A stretch of 14,865 nucleotides of DNA from DASUFH01 sp036274645 (GCA_036274645.1 DASUFH010000020.1:1-14865), one strand, 5' to 3'; shown: positions 1 to 6,284, counted from the stretch's first letter. Notes: a model not told the origin generated them from the letters alone. Translations and numbers: made by a program.

Positions 1-1
1 G

Positions 2-322
2 AGCAAATACGCCAAGATTGCCACCTACCAGATGGTCAAGCTGGCCGAGTTTGTCGAAAAGCTCAAGACCACGCCGGATGGCGATGGCACACTTCTCGAT
101 CACTCGCTCATCTACTTCGGCAGCGGCATGAGCAACGGAAATCTTCACGACCGCAGCACCCCTCCGGCGTTGTTGATCGGCGGAGCGCACGGCCAGCTGA
201 AAGGCGACCGCCACATCGTTGCGAAGAAAGAGCCGACCGCCAACCTGTTGCTGTCGATCGCTCACCTGTACGGCGCGCAGGTCGACAAGTTCGGCGCGAG
301 TACGGGACGGCTGGAGATCTAG
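2..322 (+). CDS. DUF1552 family protein, C-terminal 106 residues (5' end outside window)
   Basis: The frame is open from the first full codon at base 2 to TAG at 320-322, so this is the end of a longer gene. The residues align with the C-terminus of the complete DUF1552 protein at 10887-12221. Both have a hydrophobic helix, then D-x-S-L-hydrophobic-Y, then G-(S/A)-G-M-x-x-x-N-L-H, a GG-containing strand, an R-H-(I/V)-V motif, and a final segment ending near Y/F-G. DUF1552 proteins are exported, usually by Tat, and usually lie directly downstream of a PSD1-type cytochrome gene (DUF1592/1588/1585). Such a partner is therefore expected just upstream of the window. The molecular function of the family is not established. 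Family assignment is strong; the N-terminal Tat signal cannot be seen here. Confidence 0.88.
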   Translation, partial: SKYAKIATYQMVKLAEFVEKLKTTPDGDGTLLDHSLIYFGSGMSNGNLHDRSTPPALLIGGAHGQLKGDRHIVAKKEPTANLLLSIAHLYGAQVDKFGASTGRLEI

Positions 323-359
323 CAGTCATCGCATTTGCAGTTACTCCCTGCGGGCGAGG

Positions 360-389
360 TTGACATACGTATGTCTGCGCCAATATGCT
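360..389 (+). promoter_or_regulatory. Sigma70-type promoter of vapBC, predicted leaderless
   Basis: The -35 box TTGACA (360-365) matches consensus exactly. It is followed by an 18-bp spacer and a -10 box TATGCT (384-389, 4 of 6). Transcription should begin about 7 nt after the -10 box, at 396-397, which is the A of the ATG at 397. No Shine-Dalgarno sequence precedes that ATG. Together these suggest a leaderless mRNA for the antitoxin gene. Confidence 0.6.
362..375. promoter_or_regulatory. Perfect 14-bp palindrome, likely VapB/VapBC operator
   Basis: GACATACGTATGTC is its own reverse complement. It overlaps the -35 box and the start of the spacer of the vapBC promoter. A half-site GACATA recurs at 392-397, exactly 30 bp (about three helical turns) downstream, next to the start codon. 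Ribbon-helix-helix antitoxins usually bind such palindromes and repress their own operon together with the toxin. That this is the bound site is inferred from position and symmetry. Confidence 0.6.
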
Positions 390-396
390 CGGACAT

Positions 397-642
397 ATGC
401 GAACAACCATTCGGCTGGAAGAAGGTCTGCTTCGCGCGGCCAAGGCTGAAGCCGCGCGGAGGGGTGAGACTGTAACCGCCCTGATTGAGAGAGGACTCCG
501 GCTGGTGCTGGCCGGAAACCGGTCCCGGCGAAGTCTTGAACGTGTCCGCCTGCCCGTATCACACGCTAAAGGGGGCGTTCGTCCAGGTGTGGATCTCAAC
601 CACACGAGTTCCCTCATCGACATGATGGAAGAGCGCCGGTGA
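397..642 (+). CDS. vapB: VapB-type ribbon-helix-helix antitoxin
   Basis: This is an 81-residue protein. Residues 2-7 (RTTIRL) form the DNA-binding beta strand of a ribbon-helix-helix domain, followed by helix 1 (about 8-23), a turn with T25-T27 and helix 2 (about 28-38). The tail contains PGVDLN and an acidic end, which is the usual toxin-binding part of VapB proteins paired with this class of PIN toxin. It should neutralise the toxin and autorepress the operon. ATG 397 is preferred over the in-frame ATG at 385, because the RHH strand starts at once after it and because 385 lies inside the predicted -10 box. Its stop overlaps the vapC start by four bases (GTGA, 639-642), giving translational coupling. 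The RHH/VapB call is firm; naming beyond family level is not possible. Confidence 0.85.
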   Translation: MRTTIRLEEGLLRAAKAEAARRGETVTALIERGLRLVLAGNRSRRSLERVRLPVSHAKGGVRPGVDLNHTSSLIDMMEERR

Positions 643-1064
643 TTCTGATCGACGTCAATGTCCTGCTCTACGCGTTCCGAGTGGATTCGCCGCGCCACGC
701 CGATTACCGGCAATGGCTCGAAGACGTTGTCAATGACCATGCGGCATACGGTATGGCGCCTCAGGCGCTGGCCTCGCTGATTCGCATCAGCACTCACAAG
801 TCGATCTATGTCCGGCCAAGTTCCCTTCCCGAATCACTGGCGTTCTGTGAGGCGTTGCTCGAACCTCCGAATTGCGCTGTCATCCAGCCAGGCCCGCGCC
901 ACTGGGAGATTTTCACAGGCCTCTGTGAGAAGGCTCGCGCGACCGGCAATCTTGCGCAGGACGCATGGTTTGCAGCCCTCGCAATCGAGTCGGGCTGCGA
1001 GTGGATCACAACTGATCGTGACTATGCCCGTTTTTCCGGCCTGAAATGGCGCGAGCCCTTCTAA
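639..1064 (+). CDS. vapC: VapC-type PIN-domain ribonuclease toxin
   Basis: This is a 141-residue PIN-domain protein starting at GTG 639, which overlaps the vapB stop. The N-terminus is strand-D5-x-N-hydrophobic (LIDVNVLLYA), typical of PIN nucleases. Further acidic residues are D108 (GNLAQDAWFAA), D126 and D128 (TTDRDYARF), and the protein ends GLKWREPF. The pattern fits the TIGR00028-type 'PIN domain toxin' group, in which H-W in PGPRHWEI and N-L-x-x-D are conserved. The Mg2+-dependent RNase would act in the cytoplasm, probably on tRNA or rRNA; the target cannot be predicted. The second canonical PIN acidic residue (near residues 40-50) is absent, replaced by PQALASLIRIS, as I recall for this subgroup. 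Length is normal and the gene appears intact. Confidence 0.9.
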   Translation: MILIDVNVLLYAFRVDSPRHADYRQWLEDVVNDHAAYGMAPQALASLIRISTHKSIYVRPSSLPESLAFCEALLEPPNCAVIQPGPRHWEIFTGLCEKARATGNLAQDAWFAALAIESGCEWITTDRDYARFSGLKWREPF

Positions 1065-1123
1065 CCTAATTCACCCGGCAGGCATTCGGTATTTGTCCCC
1101 ATTTCTTTGCAGCCCCAAAGGAA

Positions 1124-1149
1124 AAGGGGCGGTCCACAGACCGCCCCTT
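1124..1149 (-). terminator. Intrinsic terminator of the minus-strand operon
   Basis: A perfect 11-bp stem (AAGGGGCGGTC at 1124-1134 with GACCGCCCCTT at 1139-1149) encloses a 4-nt loop. Read on the minus strand, the stem runs into CCCCTTTTCCTTT, a T-rich tract, about 33 nt past the stop of the 1182-2384 gene. The plus strand has no T tract, so termination of vapC there would be less efficient. The core GGGCGGTC/GACCGCCC is also the core of the repeats at 8354 and 14844. Confidence 0.7.
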
Positions 1150-1181
1150 CGGTAACTGCCGGACGAACAGTTTTGTCTGGT

Positions 1182-2384
1182 CTAGTTTCCGCCCGGCGGA
1201 ACTGCGGCGCCTCCACCACGACCACCGCGGGCGCCACCGGGGCCGCCAGGGGCCGCGCCGCCTCCGCCGCGGCCGCCACGTGCGCCACCGGCAGGAGCGG
1301 CCGGGCGCGGGTTGGCTCGTTCGAAGCGGTTGGTTTCGATGTAATTGCGGATTGCGGTATTGCCTTCGTGGCAGGCGTATTCGTACATGTCGTACGCCGG
1401 ATCGAGCTGCCAGGGAAATTCCACGGACCACGGGCGGGTGAGCACAACCGGGTCCTCGACCGTCATCTTGTATTCCACGGTTTCGGGGCCGGTTCGCGTG
1501 AACCACTCGGTGATGTGGAGGCTTTCCGACGCCGGTGTCAGCGCGGGAGAGCCCGGCACGCCCAGGTTCGTCATCGCGGGTTTGCCGTTGAAGTTTTTCG
1601 TTTCCACAACGAGCGTGTTGCCTTCCCAGTGCCCGCGCGATTCGCCGAGGTACGTCTTGATGACGGGATCGAGGAATGGACGTCCGTCGGTCGGAATGAT
1701 GCGGGCCTCGTGCGCCATTTCCAGGAGGATGATGACGTAGCCGGGCGACTGCATCACACGGATGCCGACGTTGTAGTTACGGGTCAGCATCGAGACCGGC
1801 ATGCCGCGCGTGATGCAGCGGTCCCATGTGTCGAAATCATCAGGAGAGTCGAAGATGTCCGCGCCATTCACTTTCCGCGGCTTGTAGCTGCCGTACATCT
1901 TGTCGCTCATTTCTTTTCCCGTTGCGGTCAATTCGGGAAAACGTCCATTCGGCGGATCGCTCATCAGAGACGTCAGGTGTGAGGCGCCGCCACCATCGGC
2001 CGCCGGAACGGCGCCGGACTGATAGCGCTCGGCCCGCGCCTGAGCGCTGGCCTCGGCGGTGGCGAATTCCTGATCGGTCAGGAATCGCCGGTCGCCGTAT
2101 CGCGTGTCGCGCTGGAAATTCGTGCTGATCAGATGAGTCAGGGGCCACATGCCCTGAAGGTCCGGTTCACCCCACGCGGTCTTTGGCGGTGTGTAGGGCG
2201 TTTTGGCAGGGGCTGGGGCGGCCGCCGGCGCCGCCGGAGTCGTGGCCGGCGTTGCGCCCCGGGCGCCACGCGCCGGCGCGGGAACGGCGCCGCCCCGCTG
2301 TTGCGCTGCGGCGTGCGGTGTGACGCCGACCATCGCTCCGAGGCCCATGGCCAGCGCGCTGAGAGTCAGAATGCGTTTGGTCAT
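1182..2384 (-). CDS. Exported protein of unknown function, paralogue of the protein at 2876-3808
   Basis: This 400-residue protein has an N-terminal signal peptide (about 1-27, ending HAAA|QQ), an Ala/Pro-rich linker (about 30-68), a conserved globular domain (about 70-356) and a Gly/Arg/Ala/Pro tail (about 360-400, repeats of GGARGGRGGG). The domain opens with WGEPDLQGMW (71-80) and contains GHWEGNTLVVETKNFNG (251-267) and RPWSVEF (317-323). These match its neighbour at 2876-3808 (PNFNGIW, GAWEGDVLVVTTKYQNG, RPWTIEM), so the two are paralogues. I know similar proteins as abundant secreted hypotheticals in Acidobacteriota, often beside DUF6152, but with no assigned function. ATG 2384 has AGGAG just upstream, overlapping the stop of the DUF6152 gene (8-nt gap), which indicates coupled translation. 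It is the last gene of the operon. A lipid- or sugar-binding beta-rich fold is possible but only a guess. Confidence 0.8.
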   Translation of the reverse strand: MTKRILTLSALAMGLGAMVGVTPHAAAQQRGGAVPAPARGARGATPATTPAAPAAAPAPAKTPYTPPKTAWGEPDLQGMWPLTHLISTNFQRDTRYGDRRFLTDQEFATAEASAQARAERYQSGAVPAADGGGASHLTSLMSDPPNGRFPELTATGKEMSDKMYGSYKPRKVNGADIFDSPDDFDTWDRCITRGMPVSMLTRNYNVGIRVMQSPGYVIILLEMAHEARIIPTDGRPFLDPVIKTYLGESRGHWEGNTLVVETKNFNGKPAMTNLGVPGSPALTPASESLHITEWFTRTGPETVEYKMTVEDPVVLTRPWSVEFPWQLDPAYDMYEYACHEGNTAIRNYIETNRFERANPRPAAPAGGARGGRGGGGAAPGGPGGARGGRGGGAAVPPGGN

Positions 2385-2392
2385 TACAGCTC

Positions 2393-2818
2393 CTACTTAG
2401 GCTTGTCCGCTTTGGGCTTGTCGTCGTCGGGATTGGAACTGCCCAGAGACAACTTTCTGCCGTCCGGAAACTCGATATTTCGGGAATTGAGCCGTTTGGC
2501 GCCATCTTTCGCAGGTGAGCCGACGACTTTGATCTTTGTGCCGGCGGGCAGCGAGTCTCGCGTCCAGCCCAGGCGCAGCAATACGTTCGGTGACCCGCCT
2601 TCGACCTTCCACTGTTCGATCTTGCCATCCGCGGTCGGCACATCGAGGTACAGCCAGGAGTGGGGGTTCACCCATTCCATCTTCACGACCTTCCCTTCGA
2701 GCGTGACGCTCTTGCTGCCGTCAAACTCGGCGGAAAAGGAATGGTGCGCTGCCAACGGCAACGTGACCGCCATTGTCAGCGCGAAGATCGCTACAACAGT
2801 TATGAAGTTGTTTCGCAT
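2393..2818 (-). CDS. DUF6152 family exported protein
   Basis: This 141-residue protein has a signal peptide (about 1-24, ending LPLAA) followed at once by HHSFSAEFD (25-33), the DUF6152 hallmark. Then come a KSVTLEGKVVKMEWVNPHSW strand pair (36-55) and a small beta-barrel-like region. The C-terminal tail (about 127-141) is Asp/Lys/Pro rich and probably disordered. Function is unknown. The fold resembles small OB-like barrels, and H25, H26 and H53 could bind metal, but that is inference. A strong ribosome-binding site (AAAGGAG, 8 nt before ATG 2818) fixes the start. It is the middle gene of the minus-strand operon: 57 nt after the upstream gene and 8 nt before the next. Being sandwiched between two paralogous exported proteins suggests a shared envelope role. 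Confidence 0.85.
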   Translation of the reverse strand: MRNNFITVVAIFALTMAVTLPLAAHHSFSAEFDGSKSVTLEGKVVKMEWVNPHSWLYLDVPTADGKIEQWKVEGGSPNVLLRLGWTRDSLPAGTKIKVVGSPAKDGAKRLNSRNIEFPDGRKLSLGSSNPDDDKPKADKPK

Positions 2819-2875
2819 TGATTCGCTCCTTTTAATACCTGGCCGCCTTCCGATCGGGCTTATTTCGCCTCCGCT

Positions 2876-3808
2876 TTATGGTTTCGGGTTGAGGAGATCC
2901 TGATAGAGCAGATTGTCGGCGAAAGGCTGACACTTGTGTTCCATTAATTGCGCGTTTTCTTCAATCACGCGATAGAGCGGCATTTCGATGGTCCACGGCC
3001 TGGAGTACGTCAGCGGATCCTCCAGCGTGGCTTCATATCGAATGTGGCTCTGGTCGATCAGCGTGAAGCGCTCGGTCACTTTCAGCTGATTGCTGTGATG
3101 GTTGCCGGCGCGGTCCAGCCACGTATCGCCGTTCTGGTACTTCGTGGTCACGACCAGAACGTCGCCTTCCCAGGCGCCCATCGACTTTCCCATCCACGAA
3201 TCGACCGGCAGTTCCCGATGGTCCTTCATCCAGATGACCCGGTTCGTGGCTGCAAACGGATACACCATGACGAGATCGGCGTCGGCGCCGCCCTGAAAAA
3301 TCTGGAAAGGCATGTTGTGGTACGTGACGCGGGGAACGCCGAGCATGTAGCACTTGGCTTCCGGATCCGAGGCCGGCCAGTTGGCCCGGTTTTCATTGCG
3401 CTTTTTGAGGGCTTCCGGAAGATAGGGAATGGGGCCTCCGCCGCGAATGACGCTGCGTCCCGCCGGAATCGATCCAATCGCGCCGAGTTTCCAGAATTCC
3501 GGGAGCGGTTCGGCGCTGTGCGCCTCGAGGTTCCAGTAGGCCGTGTTCAACGCCTGCCAGATGCCATTGAAGTTGGGATGGCCCCCAATTCGCGCCGCCT
3601 GGGCCGCAGCCTGAGTGGCCGTTTGACCGCGCTGGGCCGCCTGCTGTCCCCGCTGGGCTGTTTCCTGCGCCGGAGACGCGGGCTGTGCGCCGGCTGCGGG
3701 AGTGGCCGGTTGAGGCGCGGGTTGGGCCGCCTGCTGTTGGGCGCTGATCATCCACATCAACGCTGCGGTGATGACGATCGCGCCGATGAATCGCTTACCT
3801 GTGTTCAA
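2876..3808 (-). CDS. Exported protein of unknown function, first gene of DUF6152 operon
   Basis: This 310-residue protein has a signal peptide (about 1-23, ISA|QQ), a Gln/Ala/Pro-rich linker (24-73) with a tandem AQRGQ repeat at about 51-63, and a globular domain from GGHPNFNGIW (75-84) to the end. Family motifs shared with the 1182-2384 product are GAWEGDVLVVTTKYQNG (211-227), an (I/V)-x-Y-x-x-x-x-E-D-P segment (about 256-265) and SRPWTIEM (269-276). It lacks the Gly/Arg tail of its paralogue. Function is unknown. The start is TTG at 3808: an in-frame TGA lies two codons before it, and the first internal ATG (codon 18) would destroy the signal peptide. Only a weak G-rich ribosome-binding site is visible. 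It is divergent from the MBL-fold gene at 3962. Confidence 0.75.
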   Translation of the reverse strand: MNTGKRFIGAIVITAALMWMISAQQQAAQPAPQPATPAAGAQPASPAQETAQRGQQAAQRGQTATQAAAQAARIGGHPNFNGIWQALNTAYWNLEAHSAEPLPEFWKLGAIGSIPAGRSVIRGGGPIPYLPEALKKRNENRANWPASDPEAKCYMLGVPRVTYHNMPFQIFQGGADADLVMVYPFAATNRVIWMKDHRELPVDSWMGKSMGAWEGDVLVVTTKYQNGDTWLDRAGNHHSNQLKVTERFTLIDQSHIRYEATLEDPLTYSRPWTIEMPLYRVIEENAQLMEHKCQPFADNLLYQDLLNPKP

Positions 3809-3961
3809 TTTTCAATCCCCCGTAACGACTGCGAGTATACCGAAATCTCTCGCGTCCGGCGGAATGGATATGTTCCCTCCCAACACCGTAAAGCCGCCTA
3901 TAATGCGGGCGGTTTTATCCGCGGCTGCAGAAGCTTGAAGACGTTTTAAGGAGGCCTTTTC
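3809..3961. promoter_or_regulatory. Divergent promoter region between the DUF6152 operon and the MBL-fold gene
   Basis: For the plus-strand gene, a perfect -10 box TATAAT lies at 3899-3904 with no recognisable -35. It is framed by an inverted repeat CCGCC (3894-3898) / GGCGG (3908-3912), a candidate operator. A consensus ribosome-binding site AAGGAGG is at 3948-3954, 7 nt before ATG 3962. For the minus-strand gene, TATACT (3839 to 3834 on the minus strand) could be a -10 box, placing transcription start about 20 nt before TTG 3808. Weak or absent -35 boxes suggest activator or alternative-sigma control, which is inference. Confidence 0.4.
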
Positions 3962-5032
3962 ATGAAGATCGCGCTTGGGGCGCTGCTCGCGACTTCGATG
4001 CTGGCTGCCCAGACTACTCCCGATACTCCCGAGGCTCATGTCGCTTCGGCCAGAGCTGCGGCCGGCGACGACTATCAGAGTCTTTTCGATTTCGTGTGCG
4101 GCGCTCAAATGCAGGGCGGCGGGGCCGCTCCGAGAGGCGCGGCCCCGCGCGGCGCAGGCGCCGGCCAGGCGGGACGCGGAACGGGAGCCGGAGCCCCAGG
4201 CGCTGGACGAGGAGCGGGAGCCGGAGCCCCCCGCGCCGGCCGTGGAGCGCCGGCCGCCGGCGCGCAGGGCGGTGGCCGGGGAACGCCGGATCGCTCGACG
4301 TGGTATGCGGAGCCCGTGAAGGTCTTCGACAATCTCTACTTCTTTGGACAGTCCGAATATTCCGTCTGGGCGCTCACTTCCTCGGAAGGCGTCATCCTGC
4401 TGGACGCGATTTTCGACTATTCCGTCGAGGAGGAAGTCGATGGCGGCATGAAGAAACTCGGTCTGGATCCGGCAACGATCAAATACGCGATTCTCAGTCA
4501 CGCCCATCCCGACCACTTCGGCGGCGGGAAGTTTCTGCAGGACAAGTACGGAACGCGCGCCATCATGTCCGCCGCAGACTGGGATGCCGTGGAACGCTCG
4601 AACGGAACCAAACCGAAACGCGACATGGTGGCGACCGACGGCCAGAAAATCACCCTTGGCGATATCAGCGTGACGATGTACCTGACGCCCGGTCACACAC
4701 CCGGGACGATCTCTTCCATCTTTCAGGTGAAGGACAACGGCAAGACGCACACGGTTGCGCTCTGGGGCGGCATGGGACTTAACGCCGACAGGGAATCCCT
4801 CACGAACTACATCGCGTCGGCCAAACGCTTTCAGGAAATCGCGAAACAGGCCGGAGCGGACATCATTCTTTCCAATCACACCGACTGGGATCGGTCGAAG
4901 GTCAATCTGCCGATTCTGGCCCGGCGCGAGCCCGGCGCGCCGAATCCCTACGTGACCAGCAACGCCAGCGTGCTGCGCTATCTGAAGGTCGCTGAAGAAT
5001 GCGCCACTGCCCGCATCATGCGTTTGAACTGA
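3962..5032 (+). CDS. Exported metallo-beta-lactamase-fold hydrolase, B3-like
   Basis: This 356-residue protein has a signal peptide (about 1-16, SMLAAQ), a short helical region (20-48), a Gly/Ala/Arg/Pro low-complexity stretch (about 51-108) and an MBL domain (about 113-345). Metal-binding motifs are complete: SHAHPDH with H180, H182, D184 and H185; H245 in TPGHTPGT; and H306 in LSNHTDWD. H-x-H-x-D-H plus the two later histidines is the two-zinc site of the subclass B3-like group. The strand GVILLDAIFD (143-152) gives the usual core aspartate. The linker makes it about 60 residues longer than ordinary B3 enzymes (around 290). Substrate is unknown: beta-lactamase, lactonase or other esterase activity are all possible, and a resistance role should not be assumed. 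It has its own promoter region and is followed by a palindromic repeat, so it is probably monocistronic. Confidence 0.88.
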   Translation: MKIALGALLATSMLAAQTTPDTPEAHVASARAAAGDDYQSLFDFVCGAQMQGGGAAPRGAAPRGAGAGQAGRGTGAGAPGAGRGAGAGAPRAGRGAPAAGAQGGGRGTPDRSTWYAEPVKVFDNLYFFGQSEYSVWALTSSEGVILLDAIFDYSVEEEVDGGMKKLGLDPATIKYAILSHAHPDHFGGGKFLQDKYGTRAIMSAADWDAVERSNGTKPKRDMVATDGQKITLGDISVTMYLTPGHTPGTISSIFQVKDNGKTHTVALWGGMGLNADRESLTNYIASAKRFQEIAKQAGADIILSNHTDWDRSKVNLPILARREPGAPNPYVTSNASVLRYLKVAEECATARIMRLN

Positions 5033-5045
5033 CGCGCCTGTTGAC

Positions 5046-5090
5046 CTCACCCGCGCGCAGCGCGGGAGAGGAGGGAGCGAGCAAAGCGAG
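5046..5090 (+). repeat. Palindromic intergenic repeat, copy 1 (CCCGCGC type)
   Basis: A hairpin CCCGCGC (5050-5056)/GCGCGGG (5060-5066) with loop GCA is followed by GAGAGGAGGGAGCGAGCAAA and GCGAG. The outer bases CTC (5046-5048) also pair with GAG (5068-5070). From 5050 to 5090 it matches 6213-6254 except for one inserted A in the loop. It begins 13 nt after the MBL gene stop and may end its transcript, though no T tract follows. Confidence 0.85.
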
Positions 5091-5223
5091 GGGCTTTGCA
5101 CATGACGTCATCGTGCTGCATTTTTCTTGACACTCGCCTTCTTCGTCCGGCGGAACGGACTCGTTTCAGAATGCAACACAGGCAACTCTGGCGGAACGAA
5201 CCGTCAAAGGCCTGCTTGCGAAG

Positions 5224-5991
5224 GTGGGAACGGTCGTTGGTCCACTAACGCTGCCGACCACAGTGGATTTGCGACCCTGGTTTTCGCCCGTGGAGAATCA
5301 GTTGAACCTCGGTTCGTGCACCGCGAACGCCGCCATCGGAGTCCTGGAATACTCCGAGCGACGCGCGTTCGGCCGCCATATCGATGCCTCGCGGCTGTTC
5401 CTGTATAAAGCGACCCGCAACTTCATGCGCATGACTGGCGATACGGGCGCCTACCTGCGAACCACTATGGGCGCGCTGGTGCTGTTTGGCGCCCCTCCGG
5501 AAGAGTTCTGGCCGTACAACGTGCCTGGTTTCGACCTGGAGCCGACGTCATTCTGCTACTCCTTTGCAAATAACTACAAAGCCCTGCAGTATTTCCGCCT
5601 GGATCCCGCAGGAACCACTCCCCAGGACGCGCTGAACCGGATCAAGACGCAGCTTGCGGCAGGTCTCCCGTCGATGTTCGGTTTTACGGTGTATGACTCC
5701 ATTAGCCAGGCCAACGCGTCAGGGAGGATCCCTTTCCCCGCTCCTGGCAATCGTGTCATCGGCGGGCATGCAATCGTGGCCGTAGGGTATGACGATGCCC
5801 TCAAGATCAAAAACCTGCCCGGCGGTCCCGAGACAACAGGCGCCTTACGCATTCGCAATTCCTGGGGAACGTCGTGGGGAGAGGCCGGTTACGGTTGGAT
5901 CCCCTGCGACTACGTCTTGCGGGGCGTCGCTCAGGATTTCTGGTGCCTCATCCAGGCCAGTTGGGTCAATACGGGCAACTTCAGCATCTAA
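5224..5991 (+). CDS. Papain-like (C1 family) cysteine peptidase
   Basis: This 255-residue protein has the full papain catalytic set in order: the oxyanion-hole Q26 and nucleophile C32 (ENQLNLGSCTANAA), H182 (GGHAIVAVGYDD) and N212 (IRNSWGTSWGEAGYGWIP). VDLRPWFSP (14-22) is the conserved start of the mature domain. There is no signal peptide and no inhibitory propeptide, as in many bacterial C1 proteins of 250-350 residues. GTG 5224 is the first ATG/GTG/TTG in frame, but it has no clear ribosome-binding site. The frame stays open back to 5131 and the upstream codons look protein-like (LAERTVKGLLAKVG), so the true start may be an unusual codon or a 5' part may be lost. A TTGACA at 5127-5132 could be a -35 box but lacks a convincing -10. 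It lies alone between two copies of a repeat. Substrate is unknown. Confidence 0.87.
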   Translation: MGTVVGPLTLPTTVDLRPWFSPVENQLNLGSCTANAAIGVLEYSERRAFGRHIDASRLFLYKATRNFMRMTGDTGAYLRTTMGALVLFGAPPEEFWPYNVPGFDLEPTSFCYSFANNYKALQYFRLDPAGTTPQDALNRIKTQLAAGLPSMFGFTVYDSISQANASGRIPFPAPGNRVIGGHAIVAVGYDDALKIKNLPGGPETTGALRIRNSWGTSWGEAGYGWIPCDYVLRGVAQDFWCLIQASWVNTGNFSI

Positions 5992-6208
5992 CGGGAGCGC
6001 GCCGGAATCAGACGTTGCATCTCGCTGCAATGTTGATCCGTGCCCGCCCAGATCGAGCCGGGATCTCCGGGGAGAAGGAGGCTAAAGGATTGGCTCATGC
6101 GATGGGTTCGTGATTGCTTCGGTTTCATCCGATCCGGTGCATGAGTCTTTCCCGATGCGGCGCTTGATCTTAGACCCGTGGATCGGGACTACGGAATTCT
6201 AAACTTCA
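5992..6208. other. Noncoding stretch after the cysteine peptidase gene
   Basis: No convincing gene is present. An imperfect hairpin lies at 6007-6037 (arms meet at TTGCA 6015-6019 and TGCAA 6026-6030), 15 nt past the peptidase stop. It could slow or end transcription but lacks a T tract. A 15-codon ORF with an AAAGGA before it (ATG 6097) is too short to support. The stretch ends at the repeat beginning 6209. Confidence 0.4.
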
Positions 6209-6284
6209 GTCTCCCGCGCGCAAGCGCGGGAGAGGAGGGAGCGAGCAAAGCGAGCGAACAAAACGAGCGACTGGTGGGGGAGAC
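6209..6284 (+). repeat. Palindromic intergenic repeat, copy 2 with extended arms
   Basis: A perfect 9-bp hairpin CTCCCGCGC (6211-6219)/GCGCGGGAG (6224-6232) with loop GCAA is followed by GAGGGAGCGAGCAAAGCGAG and further GCGAG(C/A)-type units to about 6270. The stretch 6213-6254 matches 5050-5090 with a single-base indel. Outer arms GTCTCCC (6209-6215) and GGGAGAC (6278-6284) are reverse complements, so the whole 76 bp forms a larger imperfect cruciform. Copy 1 lacks the downstream part. Confidence 0.85.

Noticed and set aside
1107..1982. Plus-strand open frame of 291 codons opposite the 400-residue exported protein
   Set aside because: It covers the terminator and the Gly/Arg tail in antisense; the minus-strand gene has a signal peptide, paralogue motifs and ribosome-binding site.
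3812..5101. Long open frame on the minus strand (429 codons) opposite the MBL-fold gene
   Set aside because: It lies antisense to a gene with clear metal motifs and signal peptide. Its product has no recognisable domain, and GC-rich codons leave such frames open by chance.
6097..6144. 15-codon ORF (ATG 6097) preceded by AAAGGA
   Set aside because: It is too short to show coding character and has no promoter or conserved context.
5046..6284. Possible CRISPR array from the repeated CCCGCGC element
   Set aside because: There are only two copies, more than 1.1 kb apart, with a gene between them, and no cas genes. They are dispersed palindromic repeats.
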